Assembly (NCBI RefSeq): GCF_015752285.1 | Contig: NZ_JADOUY010000006.1 | Location: 117,956 to 181,955, forward strand | Reading direction: 5' to 3' | Source of the DNA: Mycetocola_A sp015752285 | GTDB taxonomy: Bacteria > Actinomycetota > Actinomycetes > Actinomycetales > Microbacteriaceae | Length of the DNA: 64,000 nt | In this document: in pieces, positions 1-8,651 of the stretch | Position numbering within the stretch: the first letter of the stretch is position 1 | Layout of the letters: each line of letters opens with the position of its first letter | The notes under the pieces: generated by a model | Database searches by the model: none | What the model was told of the DNA's origin: nothing | What the model saw: only the letters and a program-made list of their open reading frames with translations | Made by a program: the position numbers and the translations under genes

Positions 1-1
1 G

Positions 2-1486
2 GTCACGGCCCGCCGTGTCGCCGCAGCAGCGTTCGGTGACGACACGTTGTTTCTCGAGCGTCTGATCCCCCAGCCCAGGCACATCGAAGTGCAGCTGCTC
101 GCCGACAGCCACGGAGGCGTCATCCACCTGGGTGAACGCGAATGTTCGCTGCAGCGCCGTCACCAGAAGGTGATCGAAGAGGCACCCTCACCGTTGCTCG
201 ACTCCGAGACCCGAACACGAATCGGCGAGGCCGCCTGCCGCGTCGCTGAAAGTGTCGGATATGCCGGCGCGGGGACTGTCGAATTCCTCGTCTCCGCCGA
301 ACGCCCAGACGAGTTCTTCTTCATGGAGATGAACACCCGGCTCCAGGTGGAACACCCGGTCACCGAGGAAGTCACCGGACTCGATCTCGTCGCCGAGCAG
401 GTGCGCATCGCTGCGGGCGAGTACCTCTCCGTGCGTCAGGACGATGTCACGCTCACCGGTCACGCGATCGAAGCGCGGGTGTACGCCGAGAACCCCGAGC
501 GCGGTTTCCTGCCGGCAACCGGCTCCGTTCTTGAGCTCCACGAGGCAACCGGTGACGGCATCCGCGTCGACAGCTCGCTCCGGCGCGGGCTCGTGATCGG
601 CAGTGACTACGACCCGATGCTCGCCAAGGTCATCGCGCTCGGCGCCGACCGCGCCGAAGCCCTGCGCCGACTCGATCGGGCGCTCGCCGAAACCACGATC
701 CTCGGAGTCCGGACCAACATCGAATACCTCCGCATGCTCCTCGCCGATGACGACGTCCGCGCGGGCAACCTCGACACCTCGCTCATCGACCGGCGGTTGC
801 CCGGCCTCCGGTTCCGGCGTGCAGACGAGACCATCCTTGCCGCCGCAGCTCTCCTGCTGCATGCGGAACGCGAAACGGTCTCGACCGGCTCGCCCTGGTC
901 TCGTCCGAGCGGGTGGAGGCTCGGCGAGCCGAGGCCGACGACCTACACGTTTGCCCTCGACGGCGACGAGACGGCGACTGTGGCCGTCCTCGGCGTTGCT
1001 GACGCGGCATCCGTTCGGGTCGGAGACGGCGACGCATGCCCGGCGTCCCTTCGCCGTGTGAACGACCTGACGCACGCACTGACCTGGGGGAGCGGCACAC
1101 GGACGCTTCGCCTCGCGCACGCAGGAACCTCGGTCTGGATCTCCGACGCAGGTGTCAGCATCGAACTGCCGGTGCTCACCCGGGACGCACTCCTCGCGGC
1201 CCGCCTCGCCCGGATCTCACGCGCCGACCACCCGCACAGTCCGGAGGTGCGTTCGCCGATGCCAGGCACGGTCATCAGTGTCGACGCCAGCACAGGCTCG
1301 GTGGTCGAGGCAGGGAGCACCCTCGTCGTCGTCGAAGCGATGAAGATGGAGCACAAACTCACGGCGAGTGTCTCCGGTCAGGTCGAGATCCACGTCGTCG
1401 CCGGCGATCTCGTCAAGCTCGACCAGCTTGTCGCCACCCTCACCCCCCAACCAGACCTCTCGACTGTCGAAGGAGACACCGAATGA
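2..1486 (+). CDS. accA1: Acyl-CoA carboxylase alpha chain (biotin carboxylase + biotin carrier), 5' end outside window
   Basis: The reading frame is open from base 2, so the gene begins upstream; 494 residues are visible. It is the C-terminal half of an ATP-dependent biotin carboxylase (motifs ERLIPQPRHIEVQLL and FMEMNTRLQVEHPVTE), followed by the biotin carboxylase C-terminal domain and a biotinyl carrier domain with the biotin-accepting lysine in VVEAMKMEHKL near visible residue 446. Its stop overlaps the next start by ATGA, so it is translationally coupled to an acyl-CoA dehydrogenase. The order alpha chain, acyl-CoA dehydrogenase, MaoC protein, CitE-like lyase matches the mycobacterial accD1-accA1-fadE19-Rv2499c-citE cluster. 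From that I infer a 3-methylcrotonyl-CoA carboxylase of leucine breakdown; propionyl/acetyl-CoA carboxylase remains possible. The carboxyltransferase subunit should lie left of the window. Confidence 0.9.
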   Translation, partial: VTARRVAAAAFGDDTLFLERLIPQPRHIEVQLLADSHGGVIHLGERECSLQRRHQKVIEEAPSPLLDSETRTRIGEAACRVAESVGYAGAGTVEFLVSAERPDEFFFMEMNTRLQVEHPVTEEVTGLDLVAEQVRIAAGEYLSVRQDDVTLTGHAIEARVYAENPERGFLPATGSVLELHEATGDGIRVDSSLRRGLVIGSDYDPMLAKVIALGADRAEALRRLDRALAETTILGVRTNIEYLRMLLADDDVRAGNLDTSLIDRRLPGLRFRRADETILAAAALLLHAERETVSTGSPWSRPSGWRLGEPRPTTYTFALDGDETATVAVLGVADAASVRVGDGDACPASLRRVNDLTHALTWGSGTRTLRLAHAGTSVWISDAGVSIELPVLTRDALLAARLARISRADHPHSPEVRSPMPGTVISVDASTGSVVEAGSTLVVVEAMKMEHKLTASVSGQVEIHVVAGDLVKLDQLVATLTPQPDLSTVEGDTE

Positions 1487-2649
1487 ACACCGAGCTCACC
1501 GAAGCCCACCAGAAGATCGTCGACGAGGTTCGGGATTTCGCCACCACCGTCGTCGCGCCTGCCGCCTATTCCTACGACACCGAACGCCGGTTGCCGATGG
1601 AGATCATCGCGCGGATGGGTGAGATGGGCCTGTTCGGTCTGCCGTTCCCGGCCGAATACGGCGGCCAGGGGCAGGACTACTTCGCCCTCTGCCTCGCGGT
1701 CGAAGAACTCGGTCGCGTCGACCAGTCGATCGGGGTCACCCTCGAGGCCGGCGTCGGGCTCGGTGCCATGCCCGTCTTTCGGTTCGGCACGGATGCGCAG
1801 CGCGACGAGTTCCTGCCGATGCTCGCGAAAGGTGAAGCGCTCGCCGGTTTCGGACTCACCGAGGCCGAAGCCGGGTCGGATGCCGGTGCCACGAAAACGA
1901 ATGCCCACCTCGACGACGGAGAGTGGGTGATCAACGGCACCAAACAGTTCATCACCAACTCGGGAACCCCGATCACCCGGCTCGTCACGATCACGGCGGT
2001 CACCGGCGAAAGCACTCGGGCGGACGGCAGCATCAAGAAGGAGCTGTCGACGATCCTCGTTCCCACGCCGATCGACGGCTTCACCGTCGGGCCAGCATAT
2101 GACAAGGTCGGCTGGCACACCTCAGACACCCACCCGCTCACGCTGAACGACGTGCGCGTGCCCGAAGCGAACCTGCTCGGCAAACGGGGCCGCGGATACG
2201 CCAACTTTCTCGAGGTGCTCGACGAGGGCCGCATCGCTTTCGCCGCGCTGTGCACCGGTGCAGCGCAGGGCTGCGTCGACGAGGCCGTTCGCTACGCGGC
2301 GACCCGCAACGTGTTCGGCCGCAACATCGGTTCACACCAGTACATCGCTTTCAAGATCGCGCGGATGGAGGCTCGGGCGACCGCCGCCAGGATGGCGTAT
2401 TACCATGCAGCCTCCCTGCTCCTCGCCGGCAAACCGTTCAAGAAGGAGGCATCGATCGCCAAGCTTCTCGGCAGTGAGGCGGCCATGGACAACGCCCGGG
2501 ATGCCACCCAGATCTGGGGCGGGTACGGCTACCTCAACGAGAACACGGTTGCGCGTCACTACCGTGACTCGAAGATCCTCGAGATCGGTGAGGGAACGAG
2601 CGAGGTCCAGCTGATGATCATCGCCAGGGAACTCGGTTTCGAGGCCTAG
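1483..2649 (+). CDS. Acyl-CoA dehydrogenase (branched-chain/short-chain type)
   Basis: This 388-residue flavoprotein oxidises an acyl-CoA thioester to the 2-enoyl-CoA, passing electrons to ETF. N-terminal, middle and C-terminal acyl-CoA dehydrogenase domains are all present. Landmarks are the FAD-binding FGLTEAEAGSDAGA and ITNSGTP segments near residues 123-160 and the C-terminal IGEGTSEVQ motif, where Glu sits at the position used as catalytic base in SCAD-like members. The start is the ATG in the ATGA overlap with the carboxylase; longer forms of the frame run through carboxylase sequence and are rejected. Substrate is inferred from context as isovaleryl-CoA or another branched-chain acyl-CoA (FadE19-like). 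Length is normal for the family. Confidence 0.93.
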   Translation: MNTELTEAHQKIVDEVRDFATTVVAPAAYSYDTERRLPMEIIARMGEMGLFGLPFPAEYGGQGQDYFALCLAVEELGRVDQSIGVTLEAGVGLGAMPVFRFGTDAQRDEFLPMLAKGEALAGFGLTEAEAGSDAGATKTNAHLDDGEWVINGTKQFITNSGTPITRLVTITAVTGESTRADGSIKKELSTILVPTPIDGFTVGPAYDKVGWHTSDTHPLTLNDVRVPEANLLGKRGRGYANFLEVLDEGRIAFAALCTGAAQGCVDEAVRYAATRNVFGRNIGSHQYIAFKIARMEARATAARMAYYHAASLLLAGKPFKKEASIAKLLGSEAAMDNARDATQIWGGYGYLNENTVARHYRDSKILEIGEGTSEVQLMIIARELGFEA

Positions 2650-2678
2650 GCTGTTGCGGAAAACGAACGGAGCGCAGA

Positions 2679-3182
2679 GTGTCGACAACCCGGGACCCGG
2701 CCGACGATCGGCGCGTGATCGAACAGCGTGGCTTGTACTTCGAGGAGTTCGATCTCGATGTCGTCTACCGCCATCGCCCCGGTCGCACGGTCACTGAGGC
2801 CGACAACGTGTTCTTCACGACGATGACCATGAACACGCAGTCGCTTCACCTCGATGAGGCGTGGAGCGCGACGCAACCGTTCGGTCAGCGACTCGTGAAC
2901 TCGATGTTCACGCTGTCCACCGTTGTCGGGGCATCCGTCGCCCAACTCAGCCAGGGCACCATCGTCGCGAACCTCGGATTCGAGGAGGTGCTGTTTCCTG
3001 CCCCGTTGTTCCACGGCGATACGCTCTACTCCGAAACGGTCGTCCGCGAGAAGCGACTGTCATCGTCGCGACCGGGCCAGGGGATCGTCACCCTTGAACA
3101 CACCGGACGAAACCAGGAAGGCGTCGTCGTCGTGACCGCCGTGCGCAACACGCTGTTCTGGTGCCAGGACGCGGCACCATGA
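2679..3182 (+). CDS. MaoC-family (R)-specific enoyl-CoA hydratase-like protein
   Basis: A 167-residue single hotdog-fold protein of the MaoC dehydratase family, seen from the segment RPGRTVTEADNVFFTTM and the closing VTLEHTGRNQEGVVVVTAVR typical of these proteins. It begins at a GTG preceded by GGAGCG, 29 bp after the acyl-CoA dehydrogenase, and overlaps the CitE-like gene by 4 bp. Homologues at this position (Rv2499c type) are often annotated as oxidase regulatory-related proteins, but a hydratase acting on a branched-chain enoyl-CoA or mesaconyl-type CoA ester is the better inference from the fold and the neighbouring lyase. The precise substrate cannot be read from sequence. Confidence 0.85.
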   Translation: MSTTRDPADDRRVIEQRGLYFEEFDLDVVYRHRPGRTVTEADNVFFTTMTMNTQSLHLDEAWSATQPFGQRLVNSMFTLSTVVGASVAQLSQGTIVANLGFEEVLFPAPLFHGDTLYSETVVREKRLSSSRPGQGIVTLEHTGRNQEGVVVVTAVRNTLFWCQDAAP

Positions 3183-4024
3183 CCGGATTCGACCTCGGCC
3201 CTGCGCTGCTGTTCTGCCCGGCGGATCGGCCAGACCGCTACGCCAAGGCGGCCTCACGCGCGGATGCGGTCATTCTCGACCTCGAAGACGCCATCCTGCC
3301 CGCAGAGCGTGCGGCGGCGAGGCGGGCGATCGCGGAGCATCCGCTCGATCCGGACACGACGATCGTGCGGCTCAACCCGGCGGGCACCGACGACTTCACC
3401 GCCGACATCGCCGCAGTGACCTCGACCGGGTACCGCATCGTGATGCTCGCGAAAACCGAGAGCGCTGCGCAGCTCGATCTGATCCCTCACGGATTCCGGG
3501 TGGTCGCGCTATGCGAGACGGCGCGAGGCATCCTCGCCGCGCCCGAGATCGCCGCCCACCGGTCGGTCGTCGCCCTGATGTGGGGCGCTGAAGACCTCGT
3601 CGCATCCCTCGGCGGCACGTCGAGCCGCGGCACCGACGGTGCCTATCGAGCCGTCGCCGTCCATGCCCGATCGCGAGTGCTCCTCGCGGCCAGGGCACAC
3701 GACCGTGTGGCGATCGACTCCGTGCATCTCGACATCGCCGACCACTCCGGCCTCGCCGACGAAGTGACGGATGCCGCCGCGTCCGGTTTTGCGGCGACCG
3801 CCTGCATCCACCCGGGGCAGGTGGAGACGATCCGCTCCGGTTACGCCCCGTCGGACATCGACATCGCCGCAGCGCGAGCGGTTCTGGGCGCGGCGGAAAC
3901 GGCGTCGGGAGTGTTCCGGTTCGAGGGCAGGATGGTCGACGAACCGGTCCTGCGAAACGCCCGATCGCTGCTCAGACGAGCCGGTATTTCGGGCGGACAA
4001 TACGGCGATATCAAATCGTTATGA
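3179..4024 (+). CDS. CitE-like beta-hydroxyacyl-CoA lyase (HpcH/HpaI aldolase family)
   Basis: A 281-residue TIM-barrel lyase of the CitE/malyl-CoA lyase family. Visible marks are PALLFCPADRPDRYAKA at the N-terminus, AVILDLEDAI with metal-ligand acidic residues, and LMWGAEDLVASLGG, ACIHPGQVE near the C-terminus. CitE subunit-like proteins that stand alone, without CitD/CitF, cleave beta-hydroxyacyl-CoAs; the mycobacterial homologue in the same gene order has been described as a lyase acting in leucine catabolism and itaconate dissimilation. That role is inferred here. The ATG start overlaps the end of the MaoC gene (ATGA), which is preferred over an in-frame codon 18 bp upstream. It is the last gene of the operon; a 124-bp gap follows. 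Confidence 0.87.
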   Translation: MTGFDLGPALLFCPADRPDRYAKAASRADAVILDLEDAILPAERAAARRAIAEHPLDPDTTIVRLNPAGTDDFTADIAAVTSTGYRIVMLAKTESAAQLDLIPHGFRVVALCETARGILAAPEIAAHRSVVALMWGAEDLVASLGGTSSRGTDGAYRAVAVHARSRVLLAARAHDRVAIDSVHLDIADHSGLADEVTDAAASGFAATACIHPGQVETIRSGYAPSDIDIAAARAVLGAAETASGVFRFEGRMVDEPVLRNARSLLRRAGISGGQYGDIKSL

Positions 4025-4148
4025 AGTATTTCGCTCGTGGTCGCCTGTGCGGTCGGGGAGTGTCGGTGGGCTGGCATATTCTGGCCACAGGTGCGGGGGC
4101 GCTGAGTATCTCGACTCCCGCCGAATAACGGGCGAGGAGCGTGATCAC

Positions 4149-5249
4149 ATGTCGAGGATGATGCCTCGCCTGTTCGCCTCCGAACATGCTGAGGCTGGTG
4201 GCTCCGAGCCCGGCCAGGCCGATGGCCGGCCCGATCAGCACAAGCGTCCGTCCTCGCGATCGACCCCGGCCGCCGAGCATCCGTCGTCGCCGATCCCGGT
4301 CATGGGAGATGGGGCCGGTCTGGGCTCCTCGATCCGCCGCTCGCTCGGTCAGACCGACCTCAGTGTCTTTCCGGTCGCGCTCGGCACGAGTGTCTTCGGC
4401 TGGACGGCACCTGTCGACGCCAGCGCGGCGATCCTCAACCGCTATTACGACTTCGGCGGCAACTTCATCGACACCGCAGACAGCTACTCGGCTGGTCGCA
4501 GCGAGCACATCATCGGGCAGTGGATGTCGCGACGCAAGAACCGCGACAACATCGTTATCGCCACGAAGATCGGCAACCACCCAGACAACCCGGGTCTGGG
4601 TCCGGTGAGCATGGTGCGCGCCGTCGAGGCGAGCCTGGAACGCCTGCAGACCGGTCACATCGACCTGCTCTATTTTCACCTCGACGACCGCTCCGTCCCC
4701 CTCGAAGACAGCCTCGGCACAGCCCAGTGGCTCATCGAGTCTGGCAAGGTCCGGTACCTCGCTGCCTCCAATTTCAGCGCCGAACGACTCGTCGAAGCGC
4801 GCATTCTCTCCGCTGCGGGCTACCCGCGGTTCGAGGCTCTCGAGACGCACTACAGCCTCATGCACCGTCAGCCGTTCGAGGGTGACCTCGGGTTGGTCAG
4901 CCGGGGCCAGGGCCTCGGTGTCATGCCCTACTTCGCACTGGAGAACGGATTCCTCACCGGCAAGTACCGGTCGAAGTCCGACCTCGACGGGTCCGCTCGT
5001 GGCGCCAGGGTCGCCAGGCACCTCAACCGGGGTGGCTTGCGCGTGTTGCACGCCCTTGACGACGTCGCCGCAGAACACAACGCCCCCGTGGCATCCATCG
5101 CGCTGGCGTGGCTGCAGGCCAAATCCGGAATCGTCGCCCCGGTGGTCAGCGCGTCGCTGCCCGAGCAGGTCGACGCTCTCGTGGCATCCCCGGCGATCCG
5201 CCTCACCCGCGGCCAACTCGTCGAACTCGAACGTGCCGCGCGGGTCTGA
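4149..5249 (+). CDS. Aldo/keto reductase
   Basis: A 366-residue NADPH-dependent aldo/keto reductase. The catalytic tetrad can be placed: Asp in NFIDTAD, Tyr in DSYSAGRSE, Lys in IVIATKIGNHP and His in LLYFHLDDR. The C-terminal nucleotide-binding part (VVSASLPEQVDAL) is complete. The start at 4149 has GAGGAG about 9 nt upstream; a -10-like TATTCT lies at 4077-4082. The first ~58 residues, before the barrel begins at IRRSLGQTDLSVFPVALGTS, are rich in Pro, Ser and Glu and have no counterpart in usual family members. A later ATG at about 4302 would remove most of them. Substrate unknown. It is a single gene between the acyl-CoA operon and the peptidase. Confidence 0.9.
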   Translation: MSRMMPRLFASEHAEAGGSEPGQADGRPDQHKRPSSRSTPAAEHPSSPIPVMGDGAGLGSSIRRSLGQTDLSVFPVALGTSVFGWTAPVDASAAILNRYYDFGGNFIDTADSYSAGRSEHIIGQWMSRRKNRDNIVIATKIGNHPDNPGLGPVSMVRAVEASLERLQTGHIDLLYFHLDDRSVPLEDSLGTAQWLIESGKVRYLAASNFSAERLVEARILSAAGYPRFEALETHYSLMHRQPFEGDLGLVSRGQGLGVMPYFALENGFLTGKYRSKSDLDGSARGARVARHLNRGGLRVLHALDDVAAEHNAPVASIALAWLQAKSGIVAPVVSASLPEQVDALVASPAIRLTRGQLVELERAARV

Positions 5250-5325
5250 CCCGAGCTCGACTCCGCTGTGACAGCCCCCGGATGGGCGGGCGACAGTGTC
5301 AGAGCTCTGCCGTAGGGTTGAGGGA

Positions 5326-6678
5326 ATGAACGGCGCCATTGAACTCCCGCTCGATGTAGCCGAGCTGTCCTTCGCGGCATCCGGTGATGCCCTCGTCCGT
5401 CGCACGGTTCTGCCGAGCGGCGTCCGCATCCTCAGCGAGCATGTGCCAGGGAGCCGCAGCGCCACGCTCGGCTACTGGGTTGCCGTCGGTTCGCGTGACG
5501 AACTCCCCGCCGGGTACGGGTCGACGCACTTCCTCGAGCACCTCCTGTTCAAGGGCACCCCGACGCGCACAGCACTCGACATCGCGATCGCGTTCGACTC
5601 GGTCGGCGGCGAGCACAACGCGCTCACCGCCAAAGAGCACACCTGCTATTACGCCAAGGTGCGTGACCGCGATCTCGCCATGGCCGTCGACGTGATCGCA
5701 GACATGCTCACCGGGTCCCTCCTCGACCCGACCGAGTTCGAGACCGAACGCGGAGTCATCCTCGAAGAACTCGCGATGGCCGAAGACGACCCGGCAGACG
5801 TCGCCAGTCAGAACCTGTTCGAGGCGGTCCTTGGTGACCACGCACTCGGGCGTCCCATCGGCGGCACACCCGAGGTCATCCGCGAGGTCTCTCGTGACGC
5901 GGTCTTCGCCCATTATCGCGAGAACTACCGGCCGCAGGACCTCGTCATCACCGCGGCAGGGGCTGTCGATCACGACGCCCTCGTCGCCGACGTCACCGCA
6001 GCGCTGAGCGCCGCCGGCTGGGATCTCACCGCAACGGCCCGTCCGGTCGAACGGCGCGTCCTCGACGAATCCGTCGTCACCAGGCGCTCCCACCTGTCGG
6101 TCGAGACCCGGCCGATCGAGCAGGTCCACGTGCTCATCGGCTTCCCGGGCCTCGCTGCGGCAGATGACCGCCGCCTCACCATGGGTGTGCTCAACTCGAT
6201 CCTCGGCGGAGGCATGTCGTCTCGGCTCTTCCAGGAGGTCCGCGAGAAACGCGGGCTCGCCTACTCCGTGTACTCGTTCGCCGCCTCGTACTCCGATGCC
6301 GGCGTCTTCGGGCTGTACGGTGCCTGTTCCCCGGCGAAGGCACGACAGGTTGCCGATCTCATGCTCTCCGAGCTTCAGCGCCTCGCCGAAGATGGCGTCA
6401 CCGCAGACGAACTCGCGCGCGCCTACGGGCAGTTGTCCGGAGCATCCGCCCTCGCTCTCGAAGACTCAGACACGCGGATGTCGCGACTGGGCCGCGCCGA
6501 GATCACGCTCGGTGAGTTCCTCGACCTCGACGAGAGCCTTGAACGGCTTGCCCTCATCACCGCAGACGAGGTCCAGGCTCTCGCCGCCGATCTCGTCTCC
6601 CGCCCTCTCTCCCTCGCCGCTGTCGGAGCCGTCGATGATGACGTGTTCGCCGGTTTCGCCGGGAACCACCAGGAGTGA
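5326..6678 (+). CDS. M16-family zinc peptidase (processing-peptidase-like)
   Basis: A 450-residue insulinase-type metallopeptidase. The inverted zinc site HFLEH (His68, Glu71, His72) sits in THFLEHLLFKGT, and the third ligand glutamate is expected in ERGVILEELAMAEDDP near residue 148. The second M16 domain follows with HVLIGFPGL and GGGMSSRLFQEVREKRGLAY. Length is right for the one-chain actinobacterial enzyme, related to the mitochondrial processing peptidase beta subunit. Translation starts at the ATG 7 nt after TAGGGT (5313-5318), a leaderless pattern. In many actinobacteria this gene follows pnp and precedes dapB; here dapB comes after a phosphatase and a GNAT. Natural substrates are unknown. 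Confidence 0.92.
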   Translation: MNGAIELPLDVAELSFAASGDALVRRTVLPSGVRILSEHVPGSRSATLGYWVAVGSRDELPAGYGSTHFLEHLLFKGTPTRTALDIAIAFDSVGGEHNALTAKEHTCYYAKVRDRDLAMAVDVIADMLTGSLLDPTEFETERGVILEELAMAEDDPADVASQNLFEAVLGDHALGRPIGGTPEVIREVSRDAVFAHYRENYRPQDLVITAAGAVDHDALVADVTAALSAAGWDLTATARPVERRVLDESVVTRRSHLSVETRPIEQVHVLIGFPGLAAADDRRLTMGVLNSILGGGMSSRLFQEVREKRGLAYSVYSFAASYSDAGVFGLYGACSPAKARQVADLMLSELQRLAEDGVTADELARAYGQLSGASALALEDSDTRMSRLGRAEITLGEFLDLDESLERLALITADEVQALAADLVSRPLSLAAVGAVDDDVFAGFAGNHQE

Positions 6679-6683
6679 CTTTC

Positions 6684-7286
6684 GTGTCTCAGTACATCTA
6701 CCTTGTCCGCCACGGTGAGCAGCAGGATGCCCAGCACGGCATGGGTGACGGCCCGCTATCTGCGCGTGGGCGACGGCAGGGGCAACTGCTCGCTGAGCGC
6801 ATCGGGGGGCTTCCCTTGACGGCGACGTACCACTCGCCTCTGCAGCGTGCGTCCGAGACGGCCCGCATCATCGGTGAACGGATGCCGTCGATCGAGTCCC
6901 AGCCCAGCGCTCTGCTGATGGACTGCGTGCCGACGGGCAAGACCACCGAAATGCCATCGGCCTACGCACCGTTCTTCGGCGCCGTCACCGAGGCGGAGGT
7001 CGATGCGGGCACCGCCCAGATGGCCGATGCGACCGCCGAGTTTTTGGCGCCGCGCAAAGGTGAGCGCCACGACCTGCTCATCACCCACAATTTCGTGATC
7101 GCCTGGTTCGTCCGTGAAGTGCTCGGGGCTCCTGCGTGGAGGTGGATGACGCTCGACCAGGCTCACTGTGGTCTGACGATCATCCAGCGCAAGCCGGGCC
7201 GTCCGTGGACCCTGCTGACCCACAACGACCTGGCGCACCTGCCGATGGAACTGCGCACCGGCCTGCCCGACCCGCTGCTCGTCTGA
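6684..7286 (+). CDS. Histidine phosphatase family protein (phosphoglycerate-mutase-like)
   Basis: A 200-residue member of the histidine phosphatase superfamily: the phosphate-accepting His is in YIYLVRHGEQQ and the second catalytic His in LLITHNFVIAWFV. GTG at 6684 is chosen because AGGAG lies 8 nt upstream; the GTG at 6675, overlapping the peptidase stop, has that AGGAG fused to it. Tight spacing behind the M16 gene suggests cotranscription. The substrate cannot be told; small size and lack of mutase-specific inserts favour a phosphatase over a phosphoglycerate mutase. Confidence 0.86.
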   Translation: MSQYIYLVRHGEQQDAQHGMGDGPLSARGRRQGQLLAERIGGLPLTATYHSPLQRASETARIIGERMPSIESQPSALLMDCVPTGKTTEMPSAYAPFFGAVTEAEVDAGTAQMADATAEFLAPRKGERHDLLITHNFVIAWFVREVLGAPAWRWMTLDQAHCGLTIIQRKPGRPWTLLTHNDLAHLPMELRTGLPDPLLV

Positions 7287-7321
7287 ACCGCGGCTGTCGG
7301 CCCCTTCCGGGGGTCCGTGCT

Positions 7322-7373
7322 GCACTTTCTTGCCGATGCTGCAGTTGCAACTGCAGCATCGGCAAGAAAGTGC
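7322..7373. terminator. Perfect 52-bp palindrome between convergent genes, probable bidirectional terminator
   Basis: The 26 bases from 7322 are exactly reverse-complemented by the next 26, with no spacer; the centre reads CTGCAGTTGCAACTGCAG. Each arm starts GCACTTTCTTGCCG. Imperfect pairing extends outward to about 7314 and 7381. It lies between a plus-strand phosphatase gene (ending 7286) and a minus-strand GNAT gene (ending 7405). A transcript from either side would fold the same hairpin, so two-way termination is the simplest role. There is no U-tract on either side, and a perfect palindrome without a loop is unusual for an intrinsic terminator. Confidence 0.7.
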
Positions 7374-7404
7374 CGCATGGATCGCCCGACGTCGCGGGCG
7401 GACG

Positions 7405-7863
7405 TCAGCCGGCGAGGTCCTTCCGGTACCAGTTGGTGGCGTTCGGGTTGTCGTTGTACGGCTCGATGCTGGTGTAGCCCATCGACTGATACAGCCCGCC
7501 GGCTGCGGTGAGCGTCGCGTTGGTGTCGAGAACCACTTCGGTGGCGCCGAACTCGACCGCGCGGCGTTCCAGATCGGCGAGCAGCTCACGCCCCCAGCCC
7601 TTCCCGCGGGTTTCCGGGCGCAGGAACAGGTGCTTCACCTCGTAGCGTTCGGCAGACAAACGACGGATGCCGCCGCACCCCACCGCGCGATCTCCGTCCC
7701 GCACGACGACAAAGACTCCGGCGGGCGGATCGAACTGTTCGGCAGCGGGGAAGGTGACCGCGTAGGTTCCTCCGACGAAACTCAGCTCCCTGCTGGAGAA
7801 ATACTCCGTCAGAAGTTCCTGAGCAATGGTGTCGGTGACGGGAGCAGCGGTGAATTCGGGCAC
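7405..7863 (-). CDS. GNAT family N-acetyltransferase
   Basis: A 152-residue single-domain GNAT. The acetyl-CoA-binding motif A is visible as VKHLFLRPETRGKGWGRELLADLE (R/Q-x-x-G-x-G/A type), preceded by strand AVGCGGIRRL and followed by GGLYQSMGYTSIE with the usual aromatic near the C-terminus. GTG start at 7863 gives a 47-bp divergent gap to dapB. Acceptor substrate unknown. Convergent with the histidine phosphatase across the 52-bp palindrome. Confidence 0.88.
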   Translation of the reverse strand: MPEFTAAPVTDTIAQELLTEYFSSRELSFVGGTYAVTFPAAEQFDPPAGVFVVVRDGDRAVGCGGIRRLSAERYEVKHLFLRPETRGKGWGRELLADLERRAVEFGATEVVLDTNATLTAAGGLYQSMGYTSIEPYNDNPNATNWYRKDLAG

Positions 7864-7910
7864 CCGTCCAGCCTAATCCTGCGCCGGCATCCGGCCTGTA
7901 GATTGGGGGG

Positions 7911-8651
7911 ATGGGAACGAGCGTTGCAGTGGTCGGGGCAAGCGGCACGATGGGACAGTTGTTTACGCGTTTGATCGACGAGACTTCGGACTTCGAGGTG
8001 ATCGCTCGCCTGGATTCCTCGAGCGCGCTGGAGGAGATGGACGGCGCAGACATCGTCGTCGACGTCACGGCGCCCGCGGTGTCGCAGAAAGTCGTGTCGC
8101 ATGCGATCCGTTCGGGTGCCAACGTGCTCGTCGGCACGTCCGGATGGTCGCGTGACCGTCTCGCCACCCTGCGAACCGAGCTGGCCGAGGTCGATACCGG
8201 GGTCATCATCATCCCGAACTTCTCGCTGGGATCCGTGCTCGGGACCACCCTGGCGACGATCGCCGGGCGATTCTTCGACTCGATCGAAATTGTCGAAGCC
8301 CACCGGGCGACGAAGGTCGATTCGCCGAGCGGAACGGCCGTGCGCACCGCCGAACTGATCGGGGAGGCCCGCGCGGGGCTGGGGCCGGTCGAGGCGCCGC
8401 ACACCGATCAGCGTGCGCGCGGTCAGCAGGTGTCGAGCATCCCGATCCACAGTCTGCGGCTCGACGGAGTCGTCGCCCGCCAGGAGGTGCTGTTCGGCGG
8501 AACGGGGGAGACCCTCTCGATCACCCACAACACCATCGACGCGCGGTCGTATGAGCAGGGCATCCTGCTCGCGCTCGACGCCGCCCGCACGGCGACGGGG
8601 CTGACGGTCGGGCTCGAGAACCTGATGGACCTCGGGATCACTCCCGCATGA
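7911..8651 (+). CDS. dapB: 4-hydroxy-tetrahydrodipicolinate reductase
   Basis: A 246-residue enzyme of the diaminopimelate/lysine pathway, reducing the DapA product with NAD(P)H. The Rossmann motif GASGTMG is at residues 9-15, TSGWS marks the nucleotide/substrate site, and the DapB signature EAHRATKVDSPSGTA carries the conserved basic residue and lysine. Start ATG lies 6 nt after TAGATT (7899-7904), a leaderless promoter layout. The stop overlaps the next start (ATGA). dapA and dapF are elsewhere in the window (12309 and 25444), so the pathway is spread over several operons. Confidence 0.96.
   Translation: MGTSVAVVGASGTMGQLFTRLIDETSDFEVIARLDSSSALEEMDGADIVVDVTAPAVSQKVVSHAIRSGANVLVGTSGWSRDRLATLRTELAEVDTGVIIIPNFSLGSVLGTTLATIAGRFFDSIEIVEAHRATKVDSPSGTAVRTAELIGEARAGLGPVEAPHTDQRARGQQVSSIPIHSLRLDGVVARQEVLFGGTGETLSITHNTIDARSYEQGILLALDAARTATGLTVGLENLMDLGITPA

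Noticed and set aside
188..1120. Long minus-strand open frames opposite the carboxylase, and similar ones opposite pheT, ftsK and the SDR gene
   Set aside because: High G+C leaves antisense frames open by chance; they lack family motifs and start signals.
3771..4148. Upstream extension of the aldo/keto reductase frame
   Set aside because: It runs through the end of the CitE-like gene in another frame and encodes low-complexity Arg/Pro sequence; the ATG at 4149 has a ribosome site.
7163..7511. Small ORFs on both strands across the 52-bp palindrome giving near-identical peptides
   Set aside because: The identity follows from the palindrome itself; they overlap well-supported genes.
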